This document shows, piece by piece, positions 39,637-51,813 of a stretch of DNA of 64,000 nucleotides. The stretch spans positions 62,788,390-62,852,389 of the forward strand of contig NC_092093.1 in NCBI RefSeq assembly GCF_045679555.1. The letters run 5' to 3'. Under the pieces are notes generated by a model. The model worked only from the letters and a program-made list of their open reading frames with translations. It was not told the DNA's origin and ran no database searches. Source of the DNA: Salvelinus alpinus (Eukaryota > Chordata > Actinopteri > Salmoniformes > Salmonidae). The translations under genes were made by a program, and so were the position numbers. The number at the start of each line of letters is the position of its first letter. Within the stretch, counting starts at the first letter, position 1.

Positions 39637-40494
39637 TTTGGACCTAGACTTGGCGCTCTGGTACCACTTTCCGTGCGGTAGCAGAGAGAACATATTCATT
39701 ACATAAATAGGCCCATTGAATTTTGTCTCTCTTGCCGCTCCAAATATAATTTTAACTTCGCTAAGTGTAGGCAAGACCATAAGCAAATATGTAAACTGGG
39801 ATATGACTAAAGAGTTAATCATGGTGATTTTTCCACAAATAAACAGGTATTTTCCTTTCCATGGTAGCAAGATCGTATCTATTTTGCTAACTTTATATTA
39901 AAATGTATTTTAATGAGACAGATATTTCACCAGATGTGTAACTGTGAAGTATCTGGTTGACGGTTCCACTTACTACCAAATATGATGGTGAGAGGAAGCC
40001 CAGTGGCAGAACATGGAGTTAGATGGGTTTTGGCCGACATTCTGCAAATTTTCTCATCGATGACACATTTGATCTCAATACAGTTTTCTGTTTCCAAAAC
40101 TAGAATCTGTTACGAACAACGTTTTTTTTGATTTTACCCTTTGCCAAAGTTTCCAAAACTTGCGTTGTTTAGAAGGAGTGCAATGGCGAATTGAGTTATT
40201 GCAAAAGCAAACGTCAAAGTGTAGGCGTTCCCTAATGGAAAATGCGCAACCTGGTCTCAGAGCATTTCGTATTATTCTATACGTAAATCCATATAGTACC
40301 CTACATTACTTTGGTGTGGTTACATAAGACAGATCGGGGTGGCTGGGTGGACGTATAACGTAGGTGGCCATAGAACGCGAACGTCTAGCAGCCCAAAGGT
40401 TGCGAGTTTGAATCTCATCACAGACAACTTTAGCATTTTATATAATTACCAACTTTTCAAATACTTGCTAATTTTTAGATAAATAAATATAAAA

Positions 40495-41268
40495 ACAATG
40501 TGCAACAATTTCAAAGATTTTACTGAGTTACAGTTCACACTTCTCCAGCGTGCCAGTTGGCATCGAAGGTGAGCATTTGTCCACTGAAGTTGGTTACGAT
40601 GCCAAACTGCTGTCAGGTCAAGACCCTGCTGAGGACAATGAGTACAAGTACGCAGATGGTCTTTCCTGAGACGGTTTCTGACAGTTTGTGCAGAAATTCA
40701 TCACTAATGCAATCACACAGTTTCATCAGTTGTTTGGGTGGCTGGTCTCAGACAATCCTGTATGTGAAGAAGCCAGATGTGGAGGTCCTGGGTTGCAGTT
40801 TTTAAATGTGGTGTGCGGTTGTGAGTCCGGTTGACGGACTGCCAAATTCTCTAAACAACGTTGGAGAACGCTTAGGATAGAGAAATTAACATTGGATTCT
40901 CTGGCAACAGCTCTGGTGGACATTCCTGCAGTCAGCATGCCAATTGCACGCTCCCTCAAAACTTGAAACATCTGTGTCATTGTGTTGTATGACAAAACTG
41001 CACATTTTAGAGTGGCCTTTTATTGTCCCCAGCACAAGGTGTAATGATCATGTTTAATCAACTTCTTGATATGCCACACCTGTCAGGTGGATTATTTTGG
41101 AAAAGGAGAAATGCTCACTAACAGGGATTTAAACAAATTTGTGCACACAATTTCAGGTAAATAATATTTCTGTGCATATGGAACATTTCTGGGCTCTTTT
41201 ATTTCATCTTATGAAAACTGGGGCCAACACTTTACATGTTGAGTTTATATATTTTTTCAGTATACTTT
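40495..41268 (-). mobile_element. Tc1-like element, internally deleted, antisense
   Basis: Inverse of the 26489-27767 family. The left end has gttacagttcacac, the right end aacactttacatgttgagtttatat. The antisense frame keeps only an N-terminal helix-turn-helix remnant. Confidence 0.75.
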
Positions 41269-41289
41269 GCAACTACTTAGCATGTTAGC

Positions 41290-41455
41290 TAACCATTCCC
41301 CTCACCCTAACCTTAACCGTTTTTGCTAACCCTTCACCTAACCTTAAACGTTTTAGCTAACCCTTCTTCTAATCCTAAACTTAACCCTTTAACCCAACTC
41401 CTAAATTTAACTTTAACCCTTAACCTTAACCCTTAGCCTAGCTAACACGAGTGAG
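41290..41455. repeat. Degenerate CCCTAA-like repeats
   Basis: ctaaccttaaccg, ctaacccttc and cttaacccttaacc variants over about 160 bp. Irregular spacing and many changes from TTAGGG. Confidence 0.6.
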
Positions 41456-41559
41456 TTAGCTAACATTAGCCACCTAGCAAAAATGCGTAACATATATGTT
41501 CTGTAAAAATCCTAACATATTGTACTTTTTGCAAATTCATAACACAGTCGTGAAGAGGA

Positions 41560-42345
41560 CACGACAAAACCTATGCCCCCCTCAGGAGACTGAAAAGATT
41601 TGGCATGGGTCCTCAGATCCTCAAAAGGTTCTACAGCTGTACCATTGAGAGCATCCTGACTGGTTGCATCACTGCCTGGTATGGCAACTGCACGGCCTCC
41701 GACCGCAAGGTACTACAGAGGGTAGTGCGTACGGTCCAGTACATCACTGCGGCCAAACTTCCTGCCATCCAGGACCTCTATACCAGGCGGTGTCAGAGGA
41801 AGGCACTAAAAATGATCAAAGACTCCAGCCATCATAGTCATAGACTGTTCTCTTTGCTACTTCACGGCAAGCGCCAAGTCTAGGTCCAAGAGGCTTCAAA
41901 ACAGCTTCTACCCCCAAGCCATAAGACTACTGAACATCTAATCAAATGCACACTGTTGCTACTCTCTGTTATTATCTATGCATAAGTCACTTTAATAACT
42001 TTACCTACTGTACATGTATATATTACCTCAATTACCTCGACTAACCCCAGTACCCCCTGTATATAGTCTCGCTATTGTTAATTTGCTTCTACACCTGCAT
42101 TGCTTGCTGTTTGGGGTTTTAGGCTGGGTTTCTGTACAGCACTTCGAGATATTAGCTGATGTACGACGGGCTATTTAAAATAAACTTGATTTTGATTTGA
42201 TTTGAATTTACTGCTGCTCTTTAATTATTTGTTACTTTATTTCTTATTTTTCCTTTAGGTATTTTTCTTAAAACTGCGTTGCTGGTAAGTAAGCAAGGTC
42301 TACACCTGTTGTATTTGCAGCATATGATAAATACGATTTGATTTG
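41560..42345 (+). mobile_element. Jockey-like LINE 3' end
   Basis: A pol C-terminal frame of 92 codons at 41605-41883 (ILKRFYSCTIESILTGC, ITAWYGNCTASDRKVLQRVV) ends in a stop, then cttctacccccaagccataagac and the UTR. A second LINE tail (gcattgcttgctgtttgggg) is inserted at about 42088-42205. Confidence 0.75.
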
Positions 42346-42534
42346 ATTTAATACAAATTGTAAATCATAACATATCACCCGAAATGGGTGATGGACAGCC
42401 ATAAATGAATAGCTACTGTACCATACGAAACATAACATATCATACTAAATGTACATATAGGATAATACGAAATGCTCTGAGAACAGGTTGCAACACATGC
42501 TAGAACGCGTCAATAGGCTCTCGCTAGCTCGTGC

Positions 42535-42735
42535 TTGGCTCTGCCCATCTTCTTCCTTGTTCTGACCACTATGATTTTTGGCCTTTCTAGGGAGTTTTTC
42601 CTAGCCACCGTGCTTCTACACCTGCATTGCTTGCTGTTTGGGGTTTTAGGCTGGGTTTCTGTACAGCACTTTGAGATATCAGCTGATGTAAGAAGGGCTA
42701 TATAAATACATTTGGTTTGAAATTTGATTTGATGA
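42535..42735 (+). mobile_element. Salmonid LINE tail with TTTGATTTGA end
   Basis: gctgggtttctgtacagcactttgag...ctatataaatacatttgg then repeated tttgattt. Inverse of 11596-11900. It borders the ARMC1 promoter region. Confidence 0.75.
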
Positions 42736-42825
42736 TTCACTTGCTAAACTTGGAAACGACAGGATTTGGTCGATCTTGGGTTAGTTATAAACATCTTCGG
42801 CCCTAGTGTCCTGGCTGACAGAAAA

Positions 42826-43034
42826 AACGCTCTGATTGGCTCTTCGTCTTGTCAGTCACAACGGAACTGTTCAATCAGCTGTCTTCACACAGAGGCCGTG
42901 ATGAATCGTAAAATGTACCCGTTAGCTAGCTAACGTTAGCTATTTGACAATTGTATGACCGAAACAGCTTTCTTTTTTTAACCTAATCGCTGTCATTGTA
43001 TAATCAAAATAACGGGAGATCACTTGGAGAAAAG
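42826..43034 (+). promoter_or_regulatory. armc1: Probable ARMC1 promoter and 5' UTR exon
   Basis: An inverted CCAAT box (ctgattggctc, near 42832-42842) and a second CCAAT-type motif (caatcag, near 42870) precede a unique stretch ending in a donor, gaaaag|gtaata, after 43034. The coding exon has an acceptor (tacccacag) ending at 44129, so its 5' UTR part is 44130-44176. Joining the two gives a typical short leader. The transcription start is not defined. Confidence 0.4.
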
Positions 43035-43569
43035 GTAATAATATGCTAATACTGACTAACGTTAGCTACTGTAGCCCAGAGAGTAATGTGTTTCTGGTTG
43101 TCCTGGGCGTGTTTTCAGAGGTTATGCGTGGACAATCAATGCTACAGCAAGGTGAAGGAACCAGCTAACGTTAGGAATTCTTACAGTTCTGATTATAAAC
43201 ATGGATGGCCATTCACCATCACCCATTCATTCAATTTGCATTCAAACGATTGTGAAAAAAAGGCAATGACAAACTAGCTAGCTACATTGGTTAGCTAGCC
43301 CGCTAACCAGTTTGCTAGCTAGTGGTTTTGGCTATTGATCTTGCTTGCGACTGGTTGTTCAGAATAAAACTAGGGTAATTCTTAGTAAAAAAATCTCCAT
43401 ATTTGCTTTATTTTGGTCCGTTGGGCATTTTGTTGTAACTGTGGCCTCCATAATGAGCCTTATTTGCTAACCTGCACTATGTACTGGCCCATTTCAGAAC
43501 AGCCTGCTAATGTGACGTTAACAGTACTATATCATTACATTGTTTAATTAAACCTGTGTCATCATGTGT

Positions 43570-43760
43570 CACAATTTTTATTTATTTTTTTCACCTTTAT
43601 TTAACCAGGTAGGCAAGTTGAGAACAAGTTCTCATTTACAATTGTGACCTGGCCAAGATAAAGCAAAGCAGTTCGACACATACAACAACACAGAGTTACA
43701 CATGGAGTAAAACAAACATACAGTCAATAATACAGTAGAAAAATAAGTCTATGTAATGGA
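43570..43760 (-). mobile_element. LINE 3' UTR fragment (antisense)
   Basis: Inverse of 1090-1250: caccttta tttaaccaggtaggcaag, cagttcgacacatacaacaac. Lies in the proposed ARMC1 5' UTR intron. Confidence 0.85.
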
Positions 43761-44176
43761 CTGCCACGTTTTATGTTTCAGCCAAGTGTCTGAATAAATA
43801 ACTAGCACTTTTTTTTTTAACCTGCTTTAACATAGTTGTGTTAGTAGGCTTACAGACAAAAATAATAATGGTGTTGCTTTTTATGTGACCTGTCAAATTG
43901 ATTTGTTTTTCACAAATCACAATCTGATGCTCATACTGATTGCAGTATTTGAACAGATCGATACATAATGTGTTATTGGCAGTGTCTTTTCAATTGGTTG
44001 GTTTGGTCTTGCAGTGAATGTCCCACAAATAAAGGCATTAGAGACTGTTGCCACTGAAACAGATGCGATTGTAATGAATATGTTCGGTACTGTACAGCTA
44101 AATCTAACTTGATCCTATTATACCCACAGTGTAAAGAGGCTGGTTTGATGTGCACGGCACTGGGAGAGGAGGCACC

Positions 44177-47100
44177 ATGAGTAGGGAGCTGGATGCGCTG
44201 ACTGTGGTGAACCAGCTACGAGATCTTGCAGCTGACCCCCTCAACAGACGAGCCATAGTACAGGACAACGGCTGCTTACCGGGCCTCATCCTCTTTCTGG
44301 ACCACCCCAACCCTCAGGTCGTCTACTCAGCATTATTGGTAAGGCTCATCCACCATCATTTGGTCATTTTGTTGGTTATGCAAGGTCAGGAGTATTCCTT
44401 GCTCCAGGCCCTGTAATGCACAGTGGTTGAAAAAGTACCCAATTGTCATAATTTAGTAAAAGTAAAGATACCTTAAATGAAAATGACTCAAGTAAAAGTG
44501 AAAGTCGCCCAGTAAAATAATACTTGAGTAAAAGTATTTGGTTTTCCATTTTTTTAAGTATCAAAGGTAAAAGTGTAAATCATTTCAAATTATTATATTA
44601 GGCAAATCAGACGGCACGATTTTCTTGTTTTTTAAATTTACGGATAGCCAGGGGCACACTCCACACTCAGACATAATTTAAAAACAAAGCATTTGTGTTT
44701 AGTCAGTCCGCCAGGTCAGATGCAGTCAAGATGACCAGGCATTTTTTCTCTAAGTGTGTAAATTAGACAATTTTCATGGCCTGCTAAGCATTCAAAATGT
44801 AACGACCACTTTCGGGTGTCATGGAAAATGTATGGAGTAGAAAGTACATTATTTTCTTTAGGAATGTAGTGGAGTAAAAGTTGTCAAAAAAAATATAAAT
44901 AGTAAAGTACAGATACCCCAAAACACGACTTAAGTAAAAATCCTGGAAAGTACTACTTAAGTATGGTTATGCAGAAATGTGACCTGATCCATTGATCAAA
45001 AGGAATTGGAACAGGGAAGAAAGATCTAGGCTAATCTTGAGTGTACCAGCAGTGTGCACATATTCTCGTACTGCTCATGATAACAAGTGTCAGTCTGTGG
45101 AGTTTATTTACACAAGTTATGTAGCTGTCCTCTCGAGGGGTTCTAAAAGTGAGGTGGTTTGTGTGTTCTTGTCATGTGCCCCCCCCCCCCCCCGCTGTCC
45201 AGTTGTGTCAGGACAGGTTAGAGTGATGGTGTGTTCTCAGGCATATCTCCAAGAATCCGCACACACATCTGAGTGGTTTATATAATAGTTCTTATTTAGT
45301 GGTGACCTGGACACTGTACTTGTTGCGTGTTTGCATTGGTTATGCAACACACACATACCCAGTACTTGCTCTTGCTGCACGTAAGTGGCTGGTTGGCTGC
45401 TTAGCCATGTGTGGTGTGTGTTTGTGTATGTGTCTTTGCTTGTCTGATTTTTAACACACACTACAGTGTTTCCCCTATTTTTTACCCCCCCACCTCCTAC
45501 CGCTACTACCAATGCAACCCACCCCCCCTGCAGCAGCAGCCTCAACCCTTGCCACCACTACTGAAAACAATTCTGGGGGAAACACTGTGCCCTGACAGAC
45601 ATAAAACCAAAGATGGTGTTAGGTCAGTTTGAGGTAATGGTTTCTCTTGTCCTTCCAGGCAGTGCGCTACCTGGCAGAATGTCGGACCAACAGAGAGAAG
45701 ATGAAGGGAGAGCTGGGCATGATGCTGAGTCTGCAGAATGTCATGCAGAAGTAAGTCCCCTCCCCATCACCGCCACTGCACTGCATCAGAATGAGCAGAC
45801 AGACACACACACATGGAAGCATACTGTGCACTTTTCACTTAAACCTCATCCTAGTATTTCTCTTGCTTTCAGCAGGCAATATGTGCATGTTTGCAAATGT
45901 TCTGGACAGGAAGGTTGTCTAAGGTTGACATGTAAGGATGAATTTGATTAATTCTGAATTAAAGTGGGTCTGTAAACAATTAATTTGCTGTTTCCACACA
46001 TTGAGGGATTTAATGCAACCTGCCACTTGTTTTTTTTAAATATCACAATTAATCTAGTCAGTGTTCTCACTGGCTTTTGTTAAATGCTGAACAATGTTAG
46101 GGTTGCCAGGTATTTCTCTCAAGGACTGTTATATTGGGCTGTGCAGCCAAGATCTACACTTTCATCACTGCGTCTGTCATGTTCATGTCCATTGAATGCC
46201 ATTTAGCCAGGCATAAAACATTTACAATTTAATTTACCCTTACTATATACCCTTTATTATTTAGGAAGCCCTTATTGACCCTTATTTTTATCAGTTGACT
46301 GAGAACATATTCTCTTTTACAGCAACGACCTGGGGAAGAGTTATAGGGGGGAGGAGAGGGTATAAATGAGCCACCTTTGGGTATCTTGCTAAATCAAAAT
46401 GGCCGACACATTGTGGTCACCCAGAGGCGGCTCTCTAGTCTTTAGATGTGTGTGATGCTCCAGATCGGGTTGTTGGGTGAGAGTATCTGGAGGGTGTTTG
46501 GCGTTACGACTGCTGCTTATCACTGGCACTAAGATGGAGATATGCCAGCGGTTGGCAGGCCCATACCAGGCTGTATGATCTTCTCCTAGGGCCCAACTCT
46601 CTGTGAGACTGACCCTGGGCCTGGAGCTAACCAGCCAGTCACTTCAGCTAGTGACAGGCCCTGTCAAGAAGGGCCCTGTGGTCACACCGGCTCCCCCTGC
46701 TACCATTCTACACACCCTGACTTTGGGCAGAGGTCGTTCATGGCTGGAGAGAGTGTGAACACAAGACTTAAGGGAGGGACAGGCTAGCGAAGTTTCTCTA
46801 TGTTGGTGTTAACACCAGTCCAGTCCCAAGGCTCTGCTGTTACACTCTGTGTGGGGATTCATTTTATTTTAAAGCTGTTTCGAGTCCTTTAATGAAAATT
46901 GGTAGTGATACCATGTAGCTTGTGGAAGGTGCGTTGTCTAGTCCATTCGTAAAGTATTCAGACTTTTTCCACATTTTGTTAGGTTACAGCCTTATTCTAA
47001 AATTGATTACATTATTTTTTCCACTCATCAATCTACACACAATACCCCATAATAACAAAGCAAAAACAGGTTTTTAGAAATTGTTGCTAATTTATAAAAA

Positions 47101-50100
47101 AACAAAAAACATCAGACCCTTTACTTTCTTTAAGCACATTTGGCAGCGATTACATCCTCAAGTCTTCTTGGGTATGACGCTACAAGCTTGGCACACCTGT
47201 ATTTGGGGAGTTTCTCCAATTCCTCTCTGCAGATCCTCTCAAGCTCTGTCAGGTTGGATGGGGAGCGTTGCTGCACAGCTATTTTCAGGTCTCCAGAAAT
47301 GTTCGATTGGGTTCAAGTCCGGTCTCTGGCTGGGCCACTCATGGACATTCAGAGACTTTTCCCGAAGCCACTCCTGCGTTGTCTTGGCTGTGTGCTTAGG
47401 GTCGTTGTCCTGTTGGAAGGTGAACCTTCGCCCCTGTCTGAGGTCCTGAGCACTCTGGAGCAGGTTTTCATCAAGGATCTCTGTACTTTACTCTGTTCAT
47501 ATTTCCCTCTCCCCTGACTCGTCTCACAGTCCCTGCCGCTGAAAAACATCCCCACAGCATGATGTTGCCACCACTCTTCATCATAGGGATGGTGCCAGGT
47601 TTCCTCCTGACGTGATGCTTGTCATTCAGGCCAAAAAGTTCAATCTTGGTTTCATCAGACCAGAGAATCTTGTTTCTCATGGTCAGAGTCCTTTCGGTGC
47701 CTTTTGGCAAACTCCAAGCGGGCAGTCATGTGCCTTTTACTGAGGAGTGGCTTCCGTCTGGCCACTCTATTGTAAAGACCTGATTGGTGGAGTAATGCAG
47801 AGATGGTTGTCTTTCTGGAAGGATCTCCCATCTCCACAGAGGGACTCAGAGTGACCATCAGGTTCTTGGCCACCTCCCTGACGAAGGCCCTTCTCCCCCA
47901 ATTGCTCAGTTTGGCCGGGCGGCCAGCTCTTGGAAGAGTCTTGGTGGTTCCAAACTTCTTCCATTTAAGAATGATCGAGGACACTGTGTTCTTGGGGGAT
48001 CTTCAATGCTGCAGACATTTTTTGGTACCCTTCCCCAGATCTATGGCTCGACACAATTTTGTCTAGGAACTCTATGGAAAATTCCTTACACCTCATGACT
48101 TGTTTTTTTCTCTGACATACACTGTCAACTGTGGGAGCTTCTATAGACCGGTGTGTGCTTTTCCAAATCATGTCCAATCAATTGAATTTACCACAGGTGG
48201 ACTCCAATCAAGTTGTAGAAACATCTCAAGGATGATGAATGGAAACAGGATGCACCTGAGCTCAATTTTGAGTCTCATAGCAAAGGGTCTGAATACTTAT
48301 GTAAATAAGTTTTATTTTTAATACATTTGCAAAAAAAATCTAAAATTCTGTTTTTGCTTTGTCATTATGGGGTATTGTGTGTAGATTGATGAGGCTGTAA
48401 TTGAACAAAATGTGGAAAAAGTAAAGGGGTATTATGAATGCACCATGTATATATGTGTGTGTATGTATGTATGTATGTATATATTTATATATATGTGTGT
48501 GTATATGAGAGAGCGATATATGATCGTAAGTAAGGTTTGCTATTATTATGTGTTAGTCAAATATTATATCTGTTTGGGCTTCTTGCAGTCAATTTGCAGT
48601 CTACAAATGATTTGTAATTATGTTCCGGCACCCGGCCATTCGTTCAAGAAAAAATCCTCCTGCGGCTGAATCTAGCTGATGATCCCTGATCTAGAGCTTA
48701 GCCATGCTCTCCGCTAAGGAGGCATTGTACTTCTATTAGCCAAGCTAACGTATGCTTCAGAAATCATATTTACTGATCAATCTCGCTCTTTCAATTATGA
48801 TCTGTCTGATGTTCTCTGTTGAATAAGAAGACTTTTAATACTTTCATTAACAGTATAGCCTAATTATTAGACATTTTAGAGACTGACAGAGACCTTTGTG
48901 AATGTTTGGCCGTTTTTATGATTGTAGTGTGGTAATTTCTCCTTCAACAGGGCTGTCTATTTATTCAGTGGAAAGGTTAGGTAGTGACAAGCCTGTCACA
49001 GTGGCTCTCTGTAAGCGTATGGGACCCCCCCTCCCCCTCATGCAGCTGGACAGCTCTCTTACCATGCAGTTTGTCTGGCAGAGCGACGACCTTTAGAAAT
49101 ATCAACCACTCTGAGAGAGACATGGACAGGCTTAGACCACAGAGGACAGGACACTGAACTGTAACGGAGACCGCCGTCGTCCTGTTGTACAAAGAGACAG
49201 AGTAGACATGGATACTTTTTACTGTGTATGTCCACTTTTCTTTTGACTTGGATTCATTGCTACCATCTTGCCCTTGTCTGGATTTGAGGAGAGTATGACG
49301 AAGAAGTCAAGGTTTTAAAAATTAATGTAAAAAAAGAAATAAAAATCTCTAACAGCAAGTATGCATTTGTTTGCTGAGAGAACTGTCCACAAAATTATTT
49401 GAAAATTAAATGTTTTATACTTAACCTCTCTCGTTCTTTCTCCCCTCTCTCAGGAGCAGCTCCCCAGGGGAGACCAAGCTGCTGGCGTCTGAGATCTATG
49501 AGATTCTGCAGGCAGCTGGTAATGAGGCAGAGCAGGCTGAGGCTGCCTCCTGCAGACGCAAGGCCCACTTCTTCCTGGGCTCCACCAACAAGAGGGCCAA
49601 GACCGTGGTGCTGCACATCGACGGCCTGGATGACTCGGTGAGTGGATAGTGGTGTCTCCACCTTGTACAAACACTATGACACCTGAGGAGATCAGTTTGC
49701 CAAACCAAAAATCCAGGCTTGATTCCAAACTGTTCTTTTGCTTCATGACTTCTGGCCTTAATGTGTCTCACTGGAATCAAAACGGGTGAGGAATCAAATC
49801 TGTCTTTATAGTGATAGGCTAACACATTTCGAGAAGTCACCACCACTAGAACCCCTGAGACAGGCATAATGTTGCTCTGTTGTCACGGTGACCACAGTGT
49901 TAACAGAGGTTGTCAGGGAGTGTAGGTCAGTGTTGTAAATGTCAACCATTGAACAGCAGGGTGTTGAGATCAGACCTGAATACCACACCACAGGAGAGCT
50001 GCACCTGTCCCTGATCACATTACACCAGACAGACTCAGTGACACACCACTCATATCTCCACACACACTGGACAATGAGAGATGAGCTCTTTTGAAATGTC

Positions 50101-51813
50101 ATGTTGATTGTTATGTTGCTGCTGTAAATGTAATGTAACAGGAAACCCCTTCATCCGAATAGAACGTAGATGGTTACATTTGTATCCGGCGCTGCTTTCA
50201 CGTCAATATTGTATTTTCTCGTCCTCATTTTGTTTATTTTCCCCCTGCTGTCTCTCAGACTCGGAGAAGTCTGTGTGAGGAGGCCCTGTTGAAGATCCGG
50301 GGGGTGATCAGCTTCACCTTCCAGATGGCTGTGAAGAGGTGTGTGGTCAGGATCCGCTCTGACATCAAGGCTGAGGTGAGTCCGACCACAAAAGCGCGCT
50401 CCATCCATTAAACACTGCACTCTGGCCAGAGAAGAAGAGTTTAAAACATCAGTTATTTTGGTTACAAATCTGTTATACAAAGACCGCCCATCTTTGTGTT
50501 CCTCAGGCACTGGGCACGGCGATCAACTCCACCAAGGTGATGAAGGCTGCACAGGTGGTGAAGGGAGAGGATGGAGGAGAGGTGAGTAGAAGGAGGGGGA
50601 GGGATAGTACTCAAATCAAACTCAACTTTATTTAAAGTGCATTTGAAATCGCAACATTTTATAGTAAAATGAACGTGGGGGAAAAAAACTGAAGGTAATA
50701 AAATAGATTAATAAAAGAACATCAAGCAAAAAACCTTCTCTAAAATAATAGTGAAGCCATTGTTTTAAAGGTCAAGCTAAATAACTAAAATAATTTATTA
50801 AAGACCAGGCTGAAAAAGGTGAATTTTCAAACGTGATTCAAAAATCTCAACTGTGACCGGTTGCCCTGTTACCTGACAGGGCAAGTCTTTGTGGTGGGTT
50901 ATATTAGGGTGCTGTGGTTCATTGTCTAACTCAAACGGTCCACACCCAGTGGGAGTAGGCATGGTAGAGCTGGAGATGCTTCTGTGTCTCTGTGTGATGG
51001 GGATGGTAGTTATTTGGAGTGACTGTTAGCTTGTCATATCTCTCTGTCCTGAGGGCGTTACTCACCGCCTAGTCACATGACCAATCCCAGCATGCCCTCG
51101 AAGCAGTGTGTCACGACACCCTGTATCTATAGGAAACCTAACCCCATGAACCCCCTACACCCATCAAATGTTATGTCACAGTCTACACCTGTTGTTTACG
51201 AAGCAGAACAGTGAAATGCTTACTTAAGGGACCTTCCCAAACATGCAGAATACCATAAAAAATACATGAGGATGATAGGATAAAAACATTAGTAACACAA
51301 GGAACTCCCCCTCCCTGCTGAAGTAGACTAGACTAGACCACTGCTCCCCTCCCCCTGGTCACTGTGATGGTAGGCTGGGGGGAGTTTTATCAACAGGAGC
51401 CACTGCGCCTCACTGACCTGCTGCTGTTCCCCTGCTGTCCAGCAGGGGGAAGAGCTGGTTCACTTATGTTTCAGACATGGCACTAGAGGTCGAGAATAGT
51501 TTGAGGTTGCCTGATCTTGGTTTTGTTTTGTTGTCTTCACTATATATTTTTTATGTCAAACCAGTTTGCCACTAGGTAGGGATTCTGAACTATTCCCTGT
51601 TGTCTTTCTCCCCCCCAGCTGATGCTTCCATTCCAGGAGGGTGCAGAGGAGGCGGTGGTGGAGCACAACGAGGACATCCCAGACTACCTCCCTGAGGAGG
51701 AAAGCCCGTCTCAGGAGCAGGACAAGGCCGTGACACGCGTTGGCTCCATCACAGATGGCGTGGGCTGGCTCAGCACAGCCGCCAACTTCCTGTCCCGCTC
51801 CTTCTACTGGTGA
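44177..51813 (+). CDS. armc1: ARMC1, armadillo repeat-containing protein 1 (6 coding exons)
   Basis: Exons with consistent phases: 44177-44338, 45659-45750, 49454-49637, 50259-50375, 50507-50581, 51619-51813 (stop TGA). They encode 274 residues (human 282). The start ATG at 44177 sits in a good context (gcaccATGa), and the GTG codons upstream need not be used. The N-terminal half is an armadillo-like helical region ([20 protein letters not shown], then [19 protein letters not shown]). The middle has the heavy-metal-associated-like fold segment ([15 protein letters not shown], then [21 protein letters not shown]). The C-terminus ends [15 protein letters not shown], almost invariant in vertebrates and implicated in mitochondrial association. 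ARMC1 is linked in the literature to mitochondrial distribution and MICOS/MIB complexes. The third intron (3.7 kb) contains a Tc1 remnant and an orphan exon-like segment. No damage is seen. Confidence 0.96.
44420..44963. mobile_element. Teleost non-autonomous DNA transposon (about 540 bp)
   Basis: Starts cagtggttgaaaaagtaccc and ends ggaaagtactacttaagta. A/T-rich with many agtaaaagt motifs. Non-coding. Lies in ARMC1 intron 1. Related halves are at 28025-28235 and 29815-29925. Confidence 0.65.
45179..45194. repeat. Poly(C) tract
   Basis: Run of about 15 cytosines in an ARMC1 intron. Confidence 0.9.
45951..46944. other. ARMC1 intron 2 sequence without recognised features
   Basis: No exon or repeat recognised. 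Confidence 0.4.
46945..48425 (-). mobile_element. Tc1-like element with decayed transposase (antisense)
   Basis: Inverted termini aaagtattcagactttttcc and the complement of gaacaaaatgtggaaaaagt, with ccccataat...caaagcaaaaacag near both. The transposase reads on the - strand in at least two frames: an N-terminal part at 47655-47984 ([30 protein letters not shown]) and a middle part at 47471-47710 ([28 protein letters not shown]). The glutamate region is in yet another frame near 47350. Inactive. Lies in ARMC1 intron 2. Confidence 0.88.
48440..48515. repeat. TA/TG-rich microsatellite
   Basis: tatatgtgtgtgtatgtatgtatg and similar runs following the Tc1 end. Confidence 0.8.
48951..49343 (+). 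other. Orphan terminal-exon-like segment in ARMC1 intron 3
   Basis: A pyrimidine-rich acceptor (tttctccttcaacag) ends at 48950. It is followed by an open frame of about 48 codons, containing [17 protein letters not shown] and ending QFVWQSDDL with TAG at 49094-49096, then about 240 bases and AATAAA at 49338-49343. This is the layout of a last exon plus 3' UTR, on the same strand as ARMC1. The protein segment is not part of known ARMC1 and I do not recognise it. Options are an alternative last exon, a captured or duplicated exon of another gene, or a 5'-truncated retrocopy. No poly(A) tract follows. Confidence 0.35.
50608..50880 (-). mobile_element. LINE 3' fragment (antisense)
   Basis: aaatcaaactcaactttattt followed by A-rich UTR-like sequence in an ARMC1 intron. 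Confidence 0.5.
51178..51300 (-). mobile_element. LINE tail fragment (antisense)
   Basis: cagtctacacctgttgtttacgaagca...gtgaaatgcttacttaagg resembles the inverse LINE tail also at 54745-54880. Confidence 0.6.

Larger units (their letters stand above)
40247..42490. mobile_element. DNA transposon remnant with nested Tc1 and LINE
   Basis: The left end caacctggtctcagagcatttcgtattat is mirrored at the right by ataatacgaaatgctctgagaacaggttg. Subterminal catatat/aacatat motifs recur on both sides. The interior is displaced by a Tc1 copy and a LINE 3' end. Confidence 0.6.

Noticed and set aside
47081..47517. Plus-strand frames of over 120 codons
   Set aside because: Antisense of the Tc1 transposase remnant at 46945-48425.
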